A stretch of 64,000 nucleotides of DNA, taken from positions 87,706,501 to 87,770,500 of the forward strand of contig CATIUR010000003.1 in NCBI GenBank assembly GCA_949592205.1, written 5' to 3'. The notes beneath the pieces are model-generated. The model searched no databases. It had not been told where the DNA came from and was given only the letters and a program-made list of their open reading frames with translations. A program made the translations under genes and the position numbers. Of this stretch, positions 31,699 to 43,630 are shown piece by piece. This stretch comes from Helichrysum umbraculigerum. Taxonomy: Eukaryota; Streptophyta; Magnoliopsida; Asterales; Asteraceae. Numbering within the stretch: position 1 is the stretch's first letter; each line of letters opens with the position of its first letter.

Positions 31699-34600
31699 AT
31701 TCGTTGATTGTGATTAGCGGAAGCATTTGTTTAAGCAGGGGGTGCTGACGTCAACGTAGGACACGCAAACATATCAGAGCATATGGATATCGCAAAACAT
31801 ACATATATTAAGATGCCATAAGTGATAGTTTACAAAGTTACGATTTATCAAATTGTAATAGTTGAAAAGTAGTTAAGTTATACAAAAAGGGATTTCGTAG
31901 ATATGACCAATACATATTAGTTATATAAAAGAAATTCAGTTGTCCCAAAAGATGGCATCCTAATAACTTCATGAGTCGCCTAGTTTCCAAAAGTGCAGGT
32001 GATCTTACGTGCGCAGCTAATTCCCTGAAAAACATAGTAAAATGTCAACAATAATGTTGAGTGAATTCACAGGTTTTGTGTTTACAAGTGTAGTTGTTCA
32101 GTCAAAAATGTTCTCAAATAGTTATTGCCATAACAGTTAAGTAAAGTTTGTATCTTAGTTCAAAATATCGTTCAGTTGGCAAGTTACTCAATAGCATTAT
32201 TTATACATAGTTGTAATTATATAGTATCCTAAACCCAAGTAGTAGGGTCCTAAGAGACATATCCCAAGACGTAGGGATGATAGTTCCTAATAGTTATGCC
32301 CAAGACGTAGGGTCCAATAGTTCACACTAGTTCCTATGCCCAAGATGTAGGGTCGTTCATTAGTTCCTATGCCCAAGAAGTAGGGTCGTTCAATAGTTCC
32401 TATGCCCAAGAAGTAGGGTCGTTCATTTGTTCCTATGCCCAAGAAGTAGGGTCGTTCAATAGTTCCTATTAGTTCTCATAGTTCCAATAAGTTCTTATGA
32501 TTCTAACTGGTGCAAATAGTTCAATCAAGTTCACTTAGTTCCAATAGTTCAAGTAGTTCACGCAGTTCAATAGTTCACATAGTTCATGTAGTTCCAAATA
32601 GTTCATATAGTTCCAGCAAGTACACGGAGTTGTAACGAGTGCAATAAGTTCAATCAAAGTTCAAATAGTTCTAACATGTTCACATAATTCTAACTGGTTC
32701 CTTTAGTTCCAAAAATAGTTCGATAAAAGTACATCTTTCGTTTGTTAAGTTCAAACATTTATATAATAATGTAAGTTATGGCAATCATCAAAACAGTTGT
32801 CTATGTTTTCCACCCCATATTTGTAAAGCATTGAAAACAGTTGAAAAGTGGGGCTGTGAACTCACCTCGCGAGCTCGGTATGTGAGTGCTAGCAAAGCCT
32901 AAACCCAAGGTAAGTCTCTAACGCCCTAAACGTACGAGATAAGTATATAAATAGTTGGCACAATGCCAAAACATGTTATTCATTCACTCGTTGAAAGATC
33001 GTTGTTCGTTTAATAGTTTGTACGTTTCGTTGGTGATAATGTTGTAATAATAATACAAAGTGTTATTATTATTGGTTTCGTTTCGTTATTCGCGTATATA
33101 TAGAATTTTCGCTTTCACATATTCTCATTATTTTAGTTCGAGTTTGACCATATGGTATTTATAGAGCCCGTCCTTGACTAAAACTGTAACGTTTTTATTA
33201 AATCGAACGTTTAGTGTTTTATGTGTCGGTTTTGTTGACTTTGGTCAAACGTGCTCGGTTTGACCCGAAACTTTTAGGAATACCTTAAATATGTTTATAG
33301 AACTCGGTAAAATTAACGTTGCATTTTATAGTTGACTCGAAAGTGTCGTTATTTAAATCATGCCAAAACAGTCCGAAACTCAGTTTTTAAGTGTTTTTGT
33401 TCATTTTCGGGCTCGTTCTCGGTGGTCAAAATTTATCGAATGAATCTGAAATTTTTACACGATGTTCCCACATATATCACCTACTTCCAGTAATGTTTTC
33501 ATGATTATTAGACATCCACAAGATTTTTAAAAAAATCGTGATCATAGGCTGTCCAGGAACCCGTTTTTCATGAACTTACTCTACAAATCGGTTACTACAC
33601 GAAAATCAGTACATTTCTGGGAAGGGATAAAGAAGAACTTTTTGTAGATCTTTTCAATACGCAACTTTTAAAAAAAAATTCGTTGTCTAACTCATCCTAA
33701 AATTCGAGATATGGACGTTTTCGTGGGACGGTTTTATCGGGACAGAATCTGTCTTAATATATGTACATATGAAAAACGAGTTTAAGCTTTTAATTTGGAC
33801 ATTTCTTAGCTAGATGAACTACATAACATGTTTATAAGTTAAATATAAGTAAGATTAGTGGAAGAAAAGTGGGTCTTACGAAGCTTGATGAAGAAATGAA
33901 AGGAGGTGAAGATGATGATGCTTGAGACTTGTTCTTGATCTCCCTTTTTGCTAGATGATTTTAGGATGATGATGATGTTTAATGTGTTGCTACTGCTTCC
34001 GTTGGATGAGGGACAAGGAAAAGAGATAGGTAGAGAGTATGTCTTTGAGTGTATGGGTGTATTTGCAAGTATGGTGCATTTGTTGATGTTGTTTATACAA
34101 GTAAGTCAACAAGGACTGGTGTAGTGTTGTTGCTTGCCGATTTTTTTGTCAAAAAGGGGTATGGATCATGATAATTCTTGTCCCCCATTTGTTGTATAGA
34201 TATTTAAGCCATTAAATCGTTAATTTCATTTACATCTTAATGCGTTTGTTTAATCTAGTTAATGGTCATTACACGTTAATTTATTTTGAAGTATTATTCT
34301 AAATACTTTATTTTGAGTTTACAAATCTTAAAATTTGATTCGCTTGGTTGTCGGGTTCGGTTCGTATATTTGTGTTGCGTACGATACGTTTTATTATAAA
34401 CGTATAATCGTTTACAGTTTATCGTTATGCAATATCGTTTAGCATAATATTTTTGTTTAAATAACTACTATAAATATAATTTTACGTTATTTATAAGTTT
34501 TGTATCACCAACATACATATTTGTTTCGCCGGACTCGTTCCGATAGTTTCACGCGTAATTATAACTAACTACGAAAATATTAATACTCTACGTATTAAAA

Positions 34601-34720
34601 TAATGGGCTTTGCTAGACTTATCTCATAAAAATAGTTTGTGAATTCACTAAGTAGGGAATTAGCCTAAACATGCATGTGTTTAACATTCCTAATTACGTC
34701 GAAAATTGTGGGGTGTCACA
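31684..34720 (-). repeat. 3' LTR of the gag-only gypsy derivative
   Basis: The LTR starts TGTCACACACCACAAATTCG and ends GTGGGGTGTCACA in plus reading. It contains a 33-bp tandem repeat block, an AGTTC-rich block and, on the minus strand, a TATA box (CTCTATAAATACC near 33151-33165). Confidence 0.95.
32331..32462. repeat. Four tandem 33-bp units in the 3' LTR
   Basis: Units beginning TTCCTATGCCCAAG and containing GTAGGGTCGTTC repeat four times with few changes. Diverged versions extend left to about 32228. A block rich in ATAGTTC/AGTTC follows to about 32720. Confidence 0.92.
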
Positions 34721-34731
34721 TTCTCCCCCCG
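34721..34731 (-). promoter_or_regulatory. Polypurine tract of the gag-only gypsy derivative
   Basis: CGGGGGGAGAA on the minus strand directly precedes the 3' LTR. Confidence 0.85.
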
Positions 34732-34760
34732 TTAGAAAAATCTCGTCCCGAGATTTAGAA

Positions 34761-36238
34761 TCATATTGGAGTATCTAGCTCACTTGTTTCCAATAATTCG
34801 TGTTGTCGCTTCGGTAGTGCTTTATTTCGTCGCATGAGTTCTAAGGGTTCTGGCATACTTTCCTTACAGCTCAATGAGTATATGTTCAAAAGGGTTCTTT
34901 GTTCACGAAGTGCTAGTTCAAGACGTTCGAACAATGAAATGTTAAAGTATCGTAATAGTTCGCTTAGACGTACCAATGTTGGGGTTGGGATCCTCTGGTG
35001 CATCAGGTGCACGAAGGATGAATGCGCGTCCACGAGCTGGTGGAATGTTGGCGATGCGGTTGTTGTTATCACCACGGTTGTTATTTTGATTATTGTTGGG
35101 GTTATTGAGCATCGGGCACCAATTTCGGTAGTGCCCCGGGTCTCCACACTCGAAACACCCAGCGTTTCATCGCTCATTAGTTGCGGGGTCATTTCTACAT
35201 GCTTGGGCTCGGTGTCATTTCTACATGCTTGGGCTCGGTGTCCCCATTGTTGGCAGTTACCACAAGCGATACAATCCCCCTCGTGGTGCCTTCCGCATTT
35301 CCCACACTTGGGCCTGTTACCTTGATAGGGTTTTGGTTCAATGTTGGTGATGACGGCGTATGCCTGAGGGTTTCCAGCATGTCTCTTGTTCTGTTGACCT
35401 TGTTGGTCATTTCTTTCATTGTTCCATTTCCGCTTGTCATGACCAGAGTTACCAGCATCAGAAATTTTCGGGTCATTCTTTCCCGTCACAGCTTTTTCAG
35501 TCAACGTACCCATTCGGACCGCATCATTGGTCAAGCTTTGCGCTAAGTCTACAACGCTCCTGAAAGTAGCCGGTTTGGAGGACATTACCAAACTTCGAAT
35601 CTGTGGGGCCAATCCCCAGGTGTAACGCTCGATGCGTTTGCTCTCCGGAGTCACCATGTGCTGCACCAATCGTGCGAGCTCTTGGAACCTCGTGGTGTAA
35701 CCAGTGATGTCGGCACCCACCATTTTTATGTCCCATAGCTCCGTTTCAATCTTTTGGAGCTCACTGCGGGGACAGAACTCTTCTAGTATCATTCTTTTCA
35801 GATCCTCCCAAGACATGGAGTAGGCAGTCGCACGCCCAAGAGTTTGGAGTTGAGCATTCCACCAAGTCAGTGCCTTGTCAGCTAAGGTATATGTGGCGTA
35901 CTTCACCATGCGATTAGGTGCACAGTCGCTAATGTCGACACCGATTCCATCTTCTCTATCCAGTGGACAATGCCGATAGCTCCTTCTGTTCCGTTGAAAG
36001 CACTTGGTTTACAGGAAATGAAGGTTTTGTATGAACACCCTTGTTGGGTACTCTCTGGTGCCTCATCGTTGACAGGGACTGTCCCGCTGTTGTTTACCAC
36101 ATTATCGTGATTGCGACTCGCCTCATACTGGGCGATAGCTTCAGCTACTCATCGGGTGATGATCTGTTCTGTAGTTTCGACGGTAGGAGGTGTAGTTGCT
36201 CGTCGACTGTTCCTTGTCTTTCGTGGTTTTGGCGGCAT
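34761..36238 (-). pseudogene. Gypsy gag, broken, with no pol behind it
   Basis: The minus-strand start at 36238 (MPPKPRKTRNSRRATTPP) matches the start of the Tekay gag at 16231. Damage is clear: a TGA in frame near 36148-36150, a frameshift near 35905-35940 just after KMESV, and further shifts around the zinc knuckles. A 26-bp tandem duplication (CATTTCTACATGCTTGGGCT...) lies at about 35190-35242. Still readable are the capsid region (ALTWWNAQLQTLG, SWEDLKRMILEEFCP), one zinc knuckle (CGKCGRHHEGDC) and, in another frame, a second (CFECGDPGHYRNWC near 35105-35150). The sequence ends with a Glu/Leu-rich tail reaching the PPT. Protease, RT, RNase H and integrase are absent. Confidence 0.88.
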
Positions 36239-36737
36239 GATGACGTTCTGCGAAGAAGCAAATGCAGAAGTCAATGCCGATGAAATGAATGTGAAGGATA
36301 AAGTTTCACATTTTTCAGTTATCGAACAATAAAGAGAGTTTATGATATCCCCATCACGCATCTTACGATTATGAAACTTCCATATGTATGTAGTATAATA
36401 TAATCACGTTGGCCAGGCGTCATTATATGATGCTAAATACATATTTCTTTTCATCAACCGTTCTAATACGATTAGGTTTACACGAATCAATGAATAGAAT
36501 GTAGTATGGTTCAAGGAGTTCAAATCGAAGTCAACCATACTATAAATCGAATAGAGTAAGAGTACAAAGGTTTCGGTCAGTTGGTTCGCGTATGCTGAAG
36601 TGTCATAACAATAGTTGTCGAGAATCGAGTTATACGTATGTAATTAAACCTGCAAGCATAAGTGTCCTAGCCACGGCTATAGTCTAGGTCTCTAAGGTCT
36701 CTAAGTCACCTAAGAAATCTAGTTCGCTATAACCAAT

Positions 36738-36750
36738 GGCTCTGATACCA
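36738..36750 (-). promoter_or_regulatory. Primer binding site of the gag-only gypsy derivative
   Basis: TGGTATCAGAGCC on the minus strand, three bases after the 5' LTR, is complementary to initiator tRNA-Met. Confidence 0.92.
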
Positions 36751-36753
36751 ATC

Positions 36754-39700
36754 TGTCACACACCCCCAAATTCGTTGATTGTGATTAGCGGAAGCATTTG
36801 TTTAAGCAGGGGGTGCTGACGTCAACGTAGGACACGCAAACATATCAGAGCATATGGATATCGCAAAACATACATATATTAAGATGCCATAAGTGATAGT
36901 TTACAAAGTTACGATTTATCAAATTGTAATAGTTGAAAAGTAGTTAAGTTATACAAAAAGGGATTTCGTAGATATGACCAATACATATTAGTTATATAAA
37001 AGAAATTCAGTTGTCCCAAAAGATGGCATCCTAATAACTTCATGAGTCGCCTAGTTTCCAAAAGTGCAGGTGATCTTACGTGCGCAGCTAATTCCCTGAA
37101 AAACATAGTAAAAGGTCAACAATAATGTTGAGTGAATTCACAGGTTTTATGTTTACAAGTGTAGTTGTTCAGTCAAAAATGTTCTCAAATAGTTATTGCC
37201 AAAACAGTTAAGTAAAGTTCGTATCTTAGTTCAAAATATCGTTCAGTTGGCAAGTTACTCAATAGCATTATTTATACATAGTTGTAATTATATAGTATCC
37301 TAAACCCAAGTAGTAGGGTCCTAAGAGACATATCCCAAGACGTAGGGATGATAGTTCCTAATAGTTATGCCCAAGACGTAGGGTCCAATAGTTCACACTA
37401 GTTCCTATGCCCAAGATGTAGGGTCGTTCATTAGTTCCTATGCCCAAGAAGTAGGGTCGTTCAATAGTTCCTATGCCCAAGAAGTAGGGTCGTTCATTTG
37501 TTCCTATGCCCAAGAAGTAGGGTCGTTCAATAGTTCCTATTAGTTCTCATAGTTCCAATAAGTTCTTATGATTCTAACTGGTGCAAATAGTTCAATCAAG
37601 TTCACTTAGTTCCAATAGTTCAAGTAGTTCACGCAGTTCAATAGTTCACATAGTTCATGTAGTTCCAAATAGTTCATATAGTTCCAGCAAGTACACGGAG
37701 TTGTAACGAGTGCAATAAGTTCAATCAAAGTTCAAATAGTTCTAACATGTTCACATAATTCTAACTGGTTCCTTTAGTTCCAAAAATAGTTCGATAAAAG
37801 TACATCTTTCGTTTGTTAAGTTCAAACATTTATATAATAATGTAAGTTATGGCAATCATCAAAACAGTTGTCTATGTTTTCCACCCCATATTTGTAAAGC
37901 ATTGAAAACAGTTGAAAAGTGGGGCTGTGAACTCACCTTGCGAGCTCGGTATGTGAGTGCTAGCAAAGCCTAAGCCCAAGGTAAGTCTCTAACACCCTAA
38001 ACGTACGAGATAAGTATATAAATAGTTGGCACAATGCCAAAACATATTATTCATTCACTCGTTGAAAGATCGTTGTTCGTTTAATAATTTGTACGTTTCG
38101 TTGGTGATAATGTTGTAATAATAATACAAAGTGTTATTATTATTGGTTTCGTTTCGTTATTCGCATATATATAGAATTTTCTCTTTCACATATTCTCATT
38201 ATTTTAGTTCGAGTTTGACCATATGGTATTTATAGAGCCCGTCCTTGACTAAAACTGTAACGTTTTTATTAAATCGAACGTTTAGTGTTTTATGTGTCGG
38301 TTTTGTTGACTTTAGTCAAACGCGCTCGGTTTGACCCGAAACTTTTAGGAATACCTTAAATATGTTTATAGAACTCGGTAAAATTAACGTTGCATTTTAT
38401 AGTTGACTCGAAAGTGTCGTTATTTAAATCATGCCAAAACAGTCCGAAACTCAGTTTTTAAGTGTTTTCGTTCATTTTCGGGCTCGTTCTCGGTGGTCAA
38501 AAGTTATCGAATGAATATGAAATTTTTACACGATGTTCCCACATATATCACCTACTTCCAGTAATTTTTTCATGATTATTAGACATCCACAAGATTTTTA
38601 AAAAAATCGTGATCATAGGCTGTCCAGGAACCCGTTTTTCATGAACTTACTCTACAAATCGGTTACTACACGAAAATCAGTACATTTATGGGAAGGGCTA
38701 AAGAAGAACTTTTTGTAGATCTTTTCAATACGCAACTTTTAAAAAAAAATTCGTTGTCTAACTCATCCTAAAATTCGAGATATGGACGTTTTCGTGGGAC
38801 GGTTTTATCGGGACAGAATCTGTCTTAATATATGTACATATGAAAAACGAGTTTAAGCTTTTAATTTGGACATTTCTTAGCTAGATGAACTACATAACAT
38901 GTTTATAAGTTAAATATAAGTAAGATTAGTGGAAGAAAAGTGGGTCTTACAAAGCTTGATGAAGAAATGAAAGGAGGTGAAGATGATGATGCTTGAGACT
39001 TGTTCTTGATCTCCCTTTTTGCTAGATGATTTTAGGATGATGATGATGTTTAATGTGTTGCTGCTGCTTCCGTTGGATGAGGGACAAGGAAAAGAGATAG
39101 GTAGAAAGTATGTCTTTGAGTGTATGGGTGTATTTGCAAGTCTGGTGCATGTGTTGATGTTGTTTATACAAGTAAGTCAACAAGGACTGGTGTAGTGTTG
39201 TTGCTTTCCGATTTTTTTGTCAAAAAGGGGTATGGATCATGATAATTCTTGTCCCCCATTTGTTGTATAGATATTTAAGCCATTAAATCGTTAATTTCAT
39301 TTACATCTTAATGCGTTTGTTTAATCTAGTTAACGGTCATTACACGTTAATTTATTTTGAAGTATTATTCTAAATACTTTATTTTGAGTTTACAAATATT
39401 AAAATTTGATTCACTTGGTTGTCGGGTTCGGTTCGTATATTTGTGTTGCGTACGATACGTTTTATTATAAACGTATAATCGTTTACATTTTATCGTTATG
39501 CAATATCGTTTAGCATAATATTTTTGTTTAAATAACTACTATAAATATAATTTTACGTTATTTATAAGTTTTGTATCACCAACATACATATTTGTTTCGC
39601 CGGACTCGTTCCGATAGTTTCACGCGTAATTATAACTAACTACGAAAATATTAATACTCTACGTATTAAAATATTGGGCTTTGCTAGACTTATCTCATAA

Positions 39701-39791
39701 AAATAGTTTGTGAATTCACTAAGTAGGGAATTAGCCTAAACATGCATGTGTTTAACATTCCTAATTACGTCGAAAATTGTGGGGTGTTACA
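36754..39791 (-). repeat. 5' LTR of the gag-only gypsy derivative
   Basis: The LTR is 3038 bp and differs from 31684-34720 by one indel near its left end and about 32 substitutions. It has the same 33-bp tandem block (37402-37533) and minus-strand TATA box. Confidence 0.95.
37402..37533. repeat. Four tandem 33-bp units in the 5' LTR
   Basis: Counterpart of 32331-32462, with the same unit order and the same AGTTC-rich tract following. Confidence 0.92.
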
Positions 39792-39796
39792 AATGG

Positions 39797-42268
39797 AATA
39801 TAAGAATCATCAAAAACAACTGGATTAGGTGGAACAACTGAAGAAGGCAAAGGTGTAGAAAAGTGTTGAAGATAAGTAGTAGAAAAAGGAAATATGTGTT
39901 CATGAAATTTGACATCCCTTGAAACAAACACAGAATGAGTAGACAAATCATACAATTTGTACCCTTTTTGATGTTTAGGATAACCTATAAACATACAAGG
40001 AACACTTCTTGCTGAAAATTTGTCAATAGGTTGTGAAGGATTTGCAGCCATAGCAAAACAACCAAAGACCTTGAGATGATCATATGATGGTTGATGTTTC
40101 AGCAGTACTTCATAAGGAGTTTTATTAGAAAGAATAGATGAGGGTAACCTATTAATCAAATAAGTGGCTGTACTTACACAATCACCCCAAAACTTTAATG
40201 GAAGATTAGCATGAAATCGAAGGGCTCTAGCAACTTGTAATAGATGCCTGTGTTTTCTTTCTACCCTCCCATTCTGCTGTGGTCTATGACTACAAGAAGT
40301 CTGATGCTCAATCCCTTGTTCACTAAAATAGGAACCACATGCTCCTTTTAAAAATTCCAAAGCATTATCTGATCTAACCACTTTAACTTTGGAATGAAAT
40401 TGAGTCAAAATAAACTTTAAGAATGACTTCAAAATAGGAGCAGCATCTGACTTATTAACCATAAGGTAAGTCCAAGTGGCTCTACTATAATCATCAACAA
40501 TAGTCAAAAAGTACCTATACTTATCATAAGTAGGAACTTTGTAAGGACCCCATGTATCTATGTGAATCAAATCAAAAGCATGTACTGCATGAGAATCACT
40601 TAAAGAAAATGGCAATTTGGTAAATTTTGCCATGGGACATGACAAACAAGTATCATTACCATTTCTAGTTATATTCTCAAAATCAGTAGGTATATGCTTT
40701 AAACTAGAATCAGAAACATGTCCAAGCCTATGATGCCAAAGGCTATATGAATGTTTGACTACATTATTAGACATACTTGTCTTCATTACACAGCTACTAA
40801 AAGTCACAGATAGAAGTTTCTTCAGTTCATCTTCAACCTCAGTGACAGGAGCATTAACAAGATAGTAGAGACCACTTCTCCTTTTACCCATTCCCAGTAC
40901 CTTCTTGGAGGCCAAGTCATGAACAACACAAAATTTGGGAAAGAAGGTAGCATAGCAATGACTATCTGCAGTGAGTTTAGGAACAGATAGCAAACTGAAT
41001 TTAAAAGATGGTACATGTAACACATCCTTTAAGAAAAGATCATTTTGCAATTTTAGATTACCAATATGAGAAATCACACTTGTGTGTCCATTTGGTAAAC
41101 TAAGTTGTGGTTTGAATTGCAAATGAATTGGATTAAGAAGACTGTTAAAAACAAAAGTCATATGATCTGAAGCTCCTGTGTCAATGATCCAGGCATTTAA
41201 AGATGACGAACTATTACAAGAATAGCAAGCAGTACCTGCAATGCACTCATGATCTAGTTCATCATCTGTTCCTGTATCTGCAGTAGGCAAAAGCTTCATA
41301 AACTGCTCAAATTGTTCCTTAGTAAGAATTACATGACTGCCTTCAACATTAGCTGCAGTCTTCTTTACAGAGCCATTTCCAGATTTTGTTTTGCTATATT
41401 TGATTTCCTTAGACTGCTTAGACTGAGATTGCTGCTTAGATTTCCAATGCCATGGTGGATAACCAATCTTTTCCCAACACTTATCTGGTGGATGCCACTT
41501 ATGACCATAATGAACACAATTCTCATCTTTCTTTTGACTGAATAGAGCAGTAGAATCAACATTTGGAGAAAAGTGACTTAATACTGCCCTTTGTGACTCT
41601 TCTTGTTGTAGAACAGAACAGGCTACTTCAACACTCGGCAAAGGGTTATTAAGCAACAATTGACTCCTATGTGTATTAAACTGATCATCAAGACCATTAA
41701 GAAATTGAAATAGTCTTTGTTCCTCCTTTTGCTTATTCAAAGCATTCAAGAAAGCAGTGATTTCAGGAGTAAGAACAGTAATGTTTGGTAATTCACTCAT
41801 GGAATCCAGTTCTTCCCACACAATTTTCATTCTAGTATAGTAATCACTAACAGTTGTACCTTGTTGTTCAATCGCATAGGTATCTTTATGTAGTTTATAC
41901 TTCCTAGAACCATTACTTAATGCAAATCTTTGTTCTAACTGGATCCAAATTTCATAAGCAGTACCTATGAACATGATTGATTTAGCAATAGATTCACTTA
42001 CAGAATTCATGAGCCAACTGATGACCATGTTATTGCAGGTTTCCCATTGTTCAAGCAATTGTAGATCTCCAACAGGTTTTAATACCGTTCCACGAATAAA
42101 ACCTAATTTCCTTTTGGTTGAGAGTCCAATTTCAACTGCACGCCTCCATGACCTGTAATTTTGAGCTCCGATTAATTTTTCTTGAATCGGTAACGATCCA
42201 GGTCCTTTTGAAGGATGAAGAAACAACGGATTTTGAAACAGAGCGTTCTGCACATTTTGTGGATCCAT
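39797..42268 (-). pseudogene. Copia gag, protease and integrase (first part of pol, cut by the gypsy insertion)
   Basis: The minus-strand ATG at 42266-42268 opens about 824 uninterrupted codons before the nested LTR. Seen in order: gag (NYRSWRRAVEIGLSTKRK; UBN2-type), a degenerate CCHC-like region (CVHYGHKWHPPDKCWEKIGY, with one Cys replaced), protease (AWIIDTGASDHMTF), the pre-integrase zinc region (LWHHRLGHVSDSSLKHIP), and integrase with its D,D,E residues (LIHIDTWGP, VVRSDNALEF, NGRVERKHRH). These domains look undamaged, but the polyprotein ends artificially after 11 codons of gypsy LTR sequence, and the downstream RT is frameshifted. Not functional as a whole. Confidence 0.92.
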
Positions 42269-42371
42269 TGCGTAATTTTGACCTAATTTGATAAACGAAT
42301 CGAAAAGATGATGAAATTGTTACTTGCGGAAGCGAATTTTAGATTGAATTGAATCGGAATACACCAGAGAT

Positions 42372-42384
42372 GTCTCTGATACCA
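42372..42384 (-). promoter_or_regulatory. Primer binding site of the RE1-like Copia element
   Basis: TGGTATCAGAGAC on the minus strand abuts the 5' LTR and matches the complement of initiator tRNA-Met. Confidence 0.92.
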
Positions 42385-42638
42385 TGAAAACTACGATCTA
42401 AGATGTTGATAACCACAGTGAAAACACACACGAAACACACGGTTAAGAGAATAGTTCATCTTCTTTATTTCACTAATCTCGATCAATTACAATGATAACT
42501 AACTATCTGTATTTACAGACCACAAATCAAGCTAACTAACAAGATACATCTTTTACACCCTAAGGTTTCTCATTTTACAGAATTAGTCCCTGTAATTACA
42601 TTATTACAAGATGACTTATTAACACCTATACTTTTACA
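42385..42638 (-). repeat. 5' LTR of the RE1-like Copia element
   Basis: The 254 bases are identical by eye to 29662-29915, followed by the target duplication CATTG. Confidence 0.95.
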
Positions 42639-42643
42639 CATTG

Positions 42644-43104
42644 ATACGCTTACTCTAGCCAAGTATGAACTACACATCATATATGCTCTTTAAAAACTCT
42701 TAAATGCGTTAATCTTGTTTAATTTGTCTCACATATAATTACATTATATCTAAATGCAATGAGTCAAGTTAGTTCTAAAACGTACGCATTGGAACTATTT
42801 AGCTAATTTAGGATGAATTGAATTAAAAGCCTAATTTTGTGACGCCAATGAGGTGTGGCCGGAGTTTTTTAAGCCTAATAAAAGCTAATAAGCTAATATG
42901 CTTAATCTCATTCTCGTAACCTAAGCCGCTTAAAGAGCTATCCACGATATATAGAGATGATGCTTAACAAGAGATTGAAATGGGGATGAAAATAGCGAAG
43001 AGATGAAAATTTCAAGCCATTAAACCGGATCATGGTCAGTCTAAAATTGAGCAAACTGCCTTCTTAATTATATACTCCCGTAGTACAAAAATTTAAAATT
43101 CAGG
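42644..43104. other. Intergenic DNA between Copia and the UGT relic
   Basis: AT-rich sequence without coding signal or recognisable repeats. It is continuous with 29078-29656 apart from the Copia insertion, so it was once part of the region upstream of the complete UGT gene. Confidence 0.5.
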
Positions 43105-43585
43105 GACATCTTCTTGTGGAGCCCAATTGATGAAACACCCCATTTCTTTGGTACGGTCTAGCAGTTCAACTGGAACTAGTGACTCATCATACCCACCAAC
43201 AATTGATCCTGGACGTCTCACCCATAAAAACGGTTTCTCACTGTTAACCAAACCATGCCATATTTCGAGAAGCTGGTCAAATGTCATGATTGCAAGACTC
43301 CCAATGCTAACATAGACAACTGTTTTTGGAAGTTGTTTGTCTAGCCATGATAAGCAAGTTCGATCTTCCTTCCGAACACTATTTGAAAAGGTAGATTCAG
43401 TACGTGGATGTCAGTGTTATTTTGGGCATGAGTCGAGCTTTGTGAAGATAGTGCAATGGGCCTATTGTATAAATATGTGGACAAAGTTTGTGCATGTGTT
43501 GAAGAACAATAGCATCCAACTTTTCAAATGTATTGAGAATGAAACCTTGAGCTCCACAAATGATTTTAGCTTCTTTCAAGACACT
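43105..43585 (-). pseudogene. UGT exon 2 fragment (truncated at both ends, frameshifted)
   Basis: The minus strand encodes LQSVLKEAK, GAQGFILNTFEKLDAIVLQH and YTIGPLHYLHKARL in one frame. After an indel near 43390-43430 it continues in another frame with KTVVYVSIGSLAIMTFDQLL and RRPGSIVGGYDESLVPVELL, stopping at WAPQEDV. The PSPG box is cut after its first seven residues, and the start of exon 2 and all of exon 1 are missing. It most resembles the intact exon 2 at 8214-9160. It is a dead member of the tandem UGT cluster. Confidence 0.88.
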
Positions 43586-43630
43586 TTGTAAACGGCTAAC
43601 GATTGTAAACAACAAATACAATCGTTTCAA

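Larger units (their letters stand above)
31684..39791 (-). mobile_element. Gag-only Ty3/gypsy derivative with 3.04-kb LTRs, nested in Copia pol
   Basis: A 5-bp duplication AATGG (31679-31683 and 39792-39796) brackets two LTRs (31684-34720, 3037 bp; 36754-39791, 3038 bp) around only 2033 bp of internal sequence. PBS and PPT positions put the element on the minus strand. The interior holds a broken gag and no protease, RT or integrase. I count about 32 LTR substitutions (about 1 percent). The gag is related to that of the Tekay-type element at 16231, suggesting it used pol proteins of such an element. The organisation matches the class called TR-GAG (terminal-repeat retrotransposons with a GAG domain). 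Confidence 0.93.
29662..42638 (-). mobile_element. RE1-like Copia retrotransposon, split by a nested gypsy derivative
   Basis: Two identical 254-bp LTRs (TGAAAACTACGATC...TTTTACA in plus-strand reading) and a CATTG target duplication (29657-29661, 42639-42643) define the element. It lies on the minus strand: 5' LTR at 42385-42638, PBS, gag-pol, PPT, 3' LTR at 29662-29915. An 8.1-kb gypsy derivative interrupts pol at 31684-39791; without it the element is about 4.9 kb. Pol carries a one-base frameshift and a small deletion, so this copy is not autonomous. Confidence 0.95.

Noticed and set aside
31838..32035. 65-codon frame repeated exactly at 36909-37106
   Set aside because: It lies in the paired LTRs of the gag-only gypsy element; duplication explains the identity.
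32331..32462. CRISPR-like array of 33-bp units
   Set aside because: Units are directly adjacent without unique spacers, and the sequence is eukaryotic LTR DNA.
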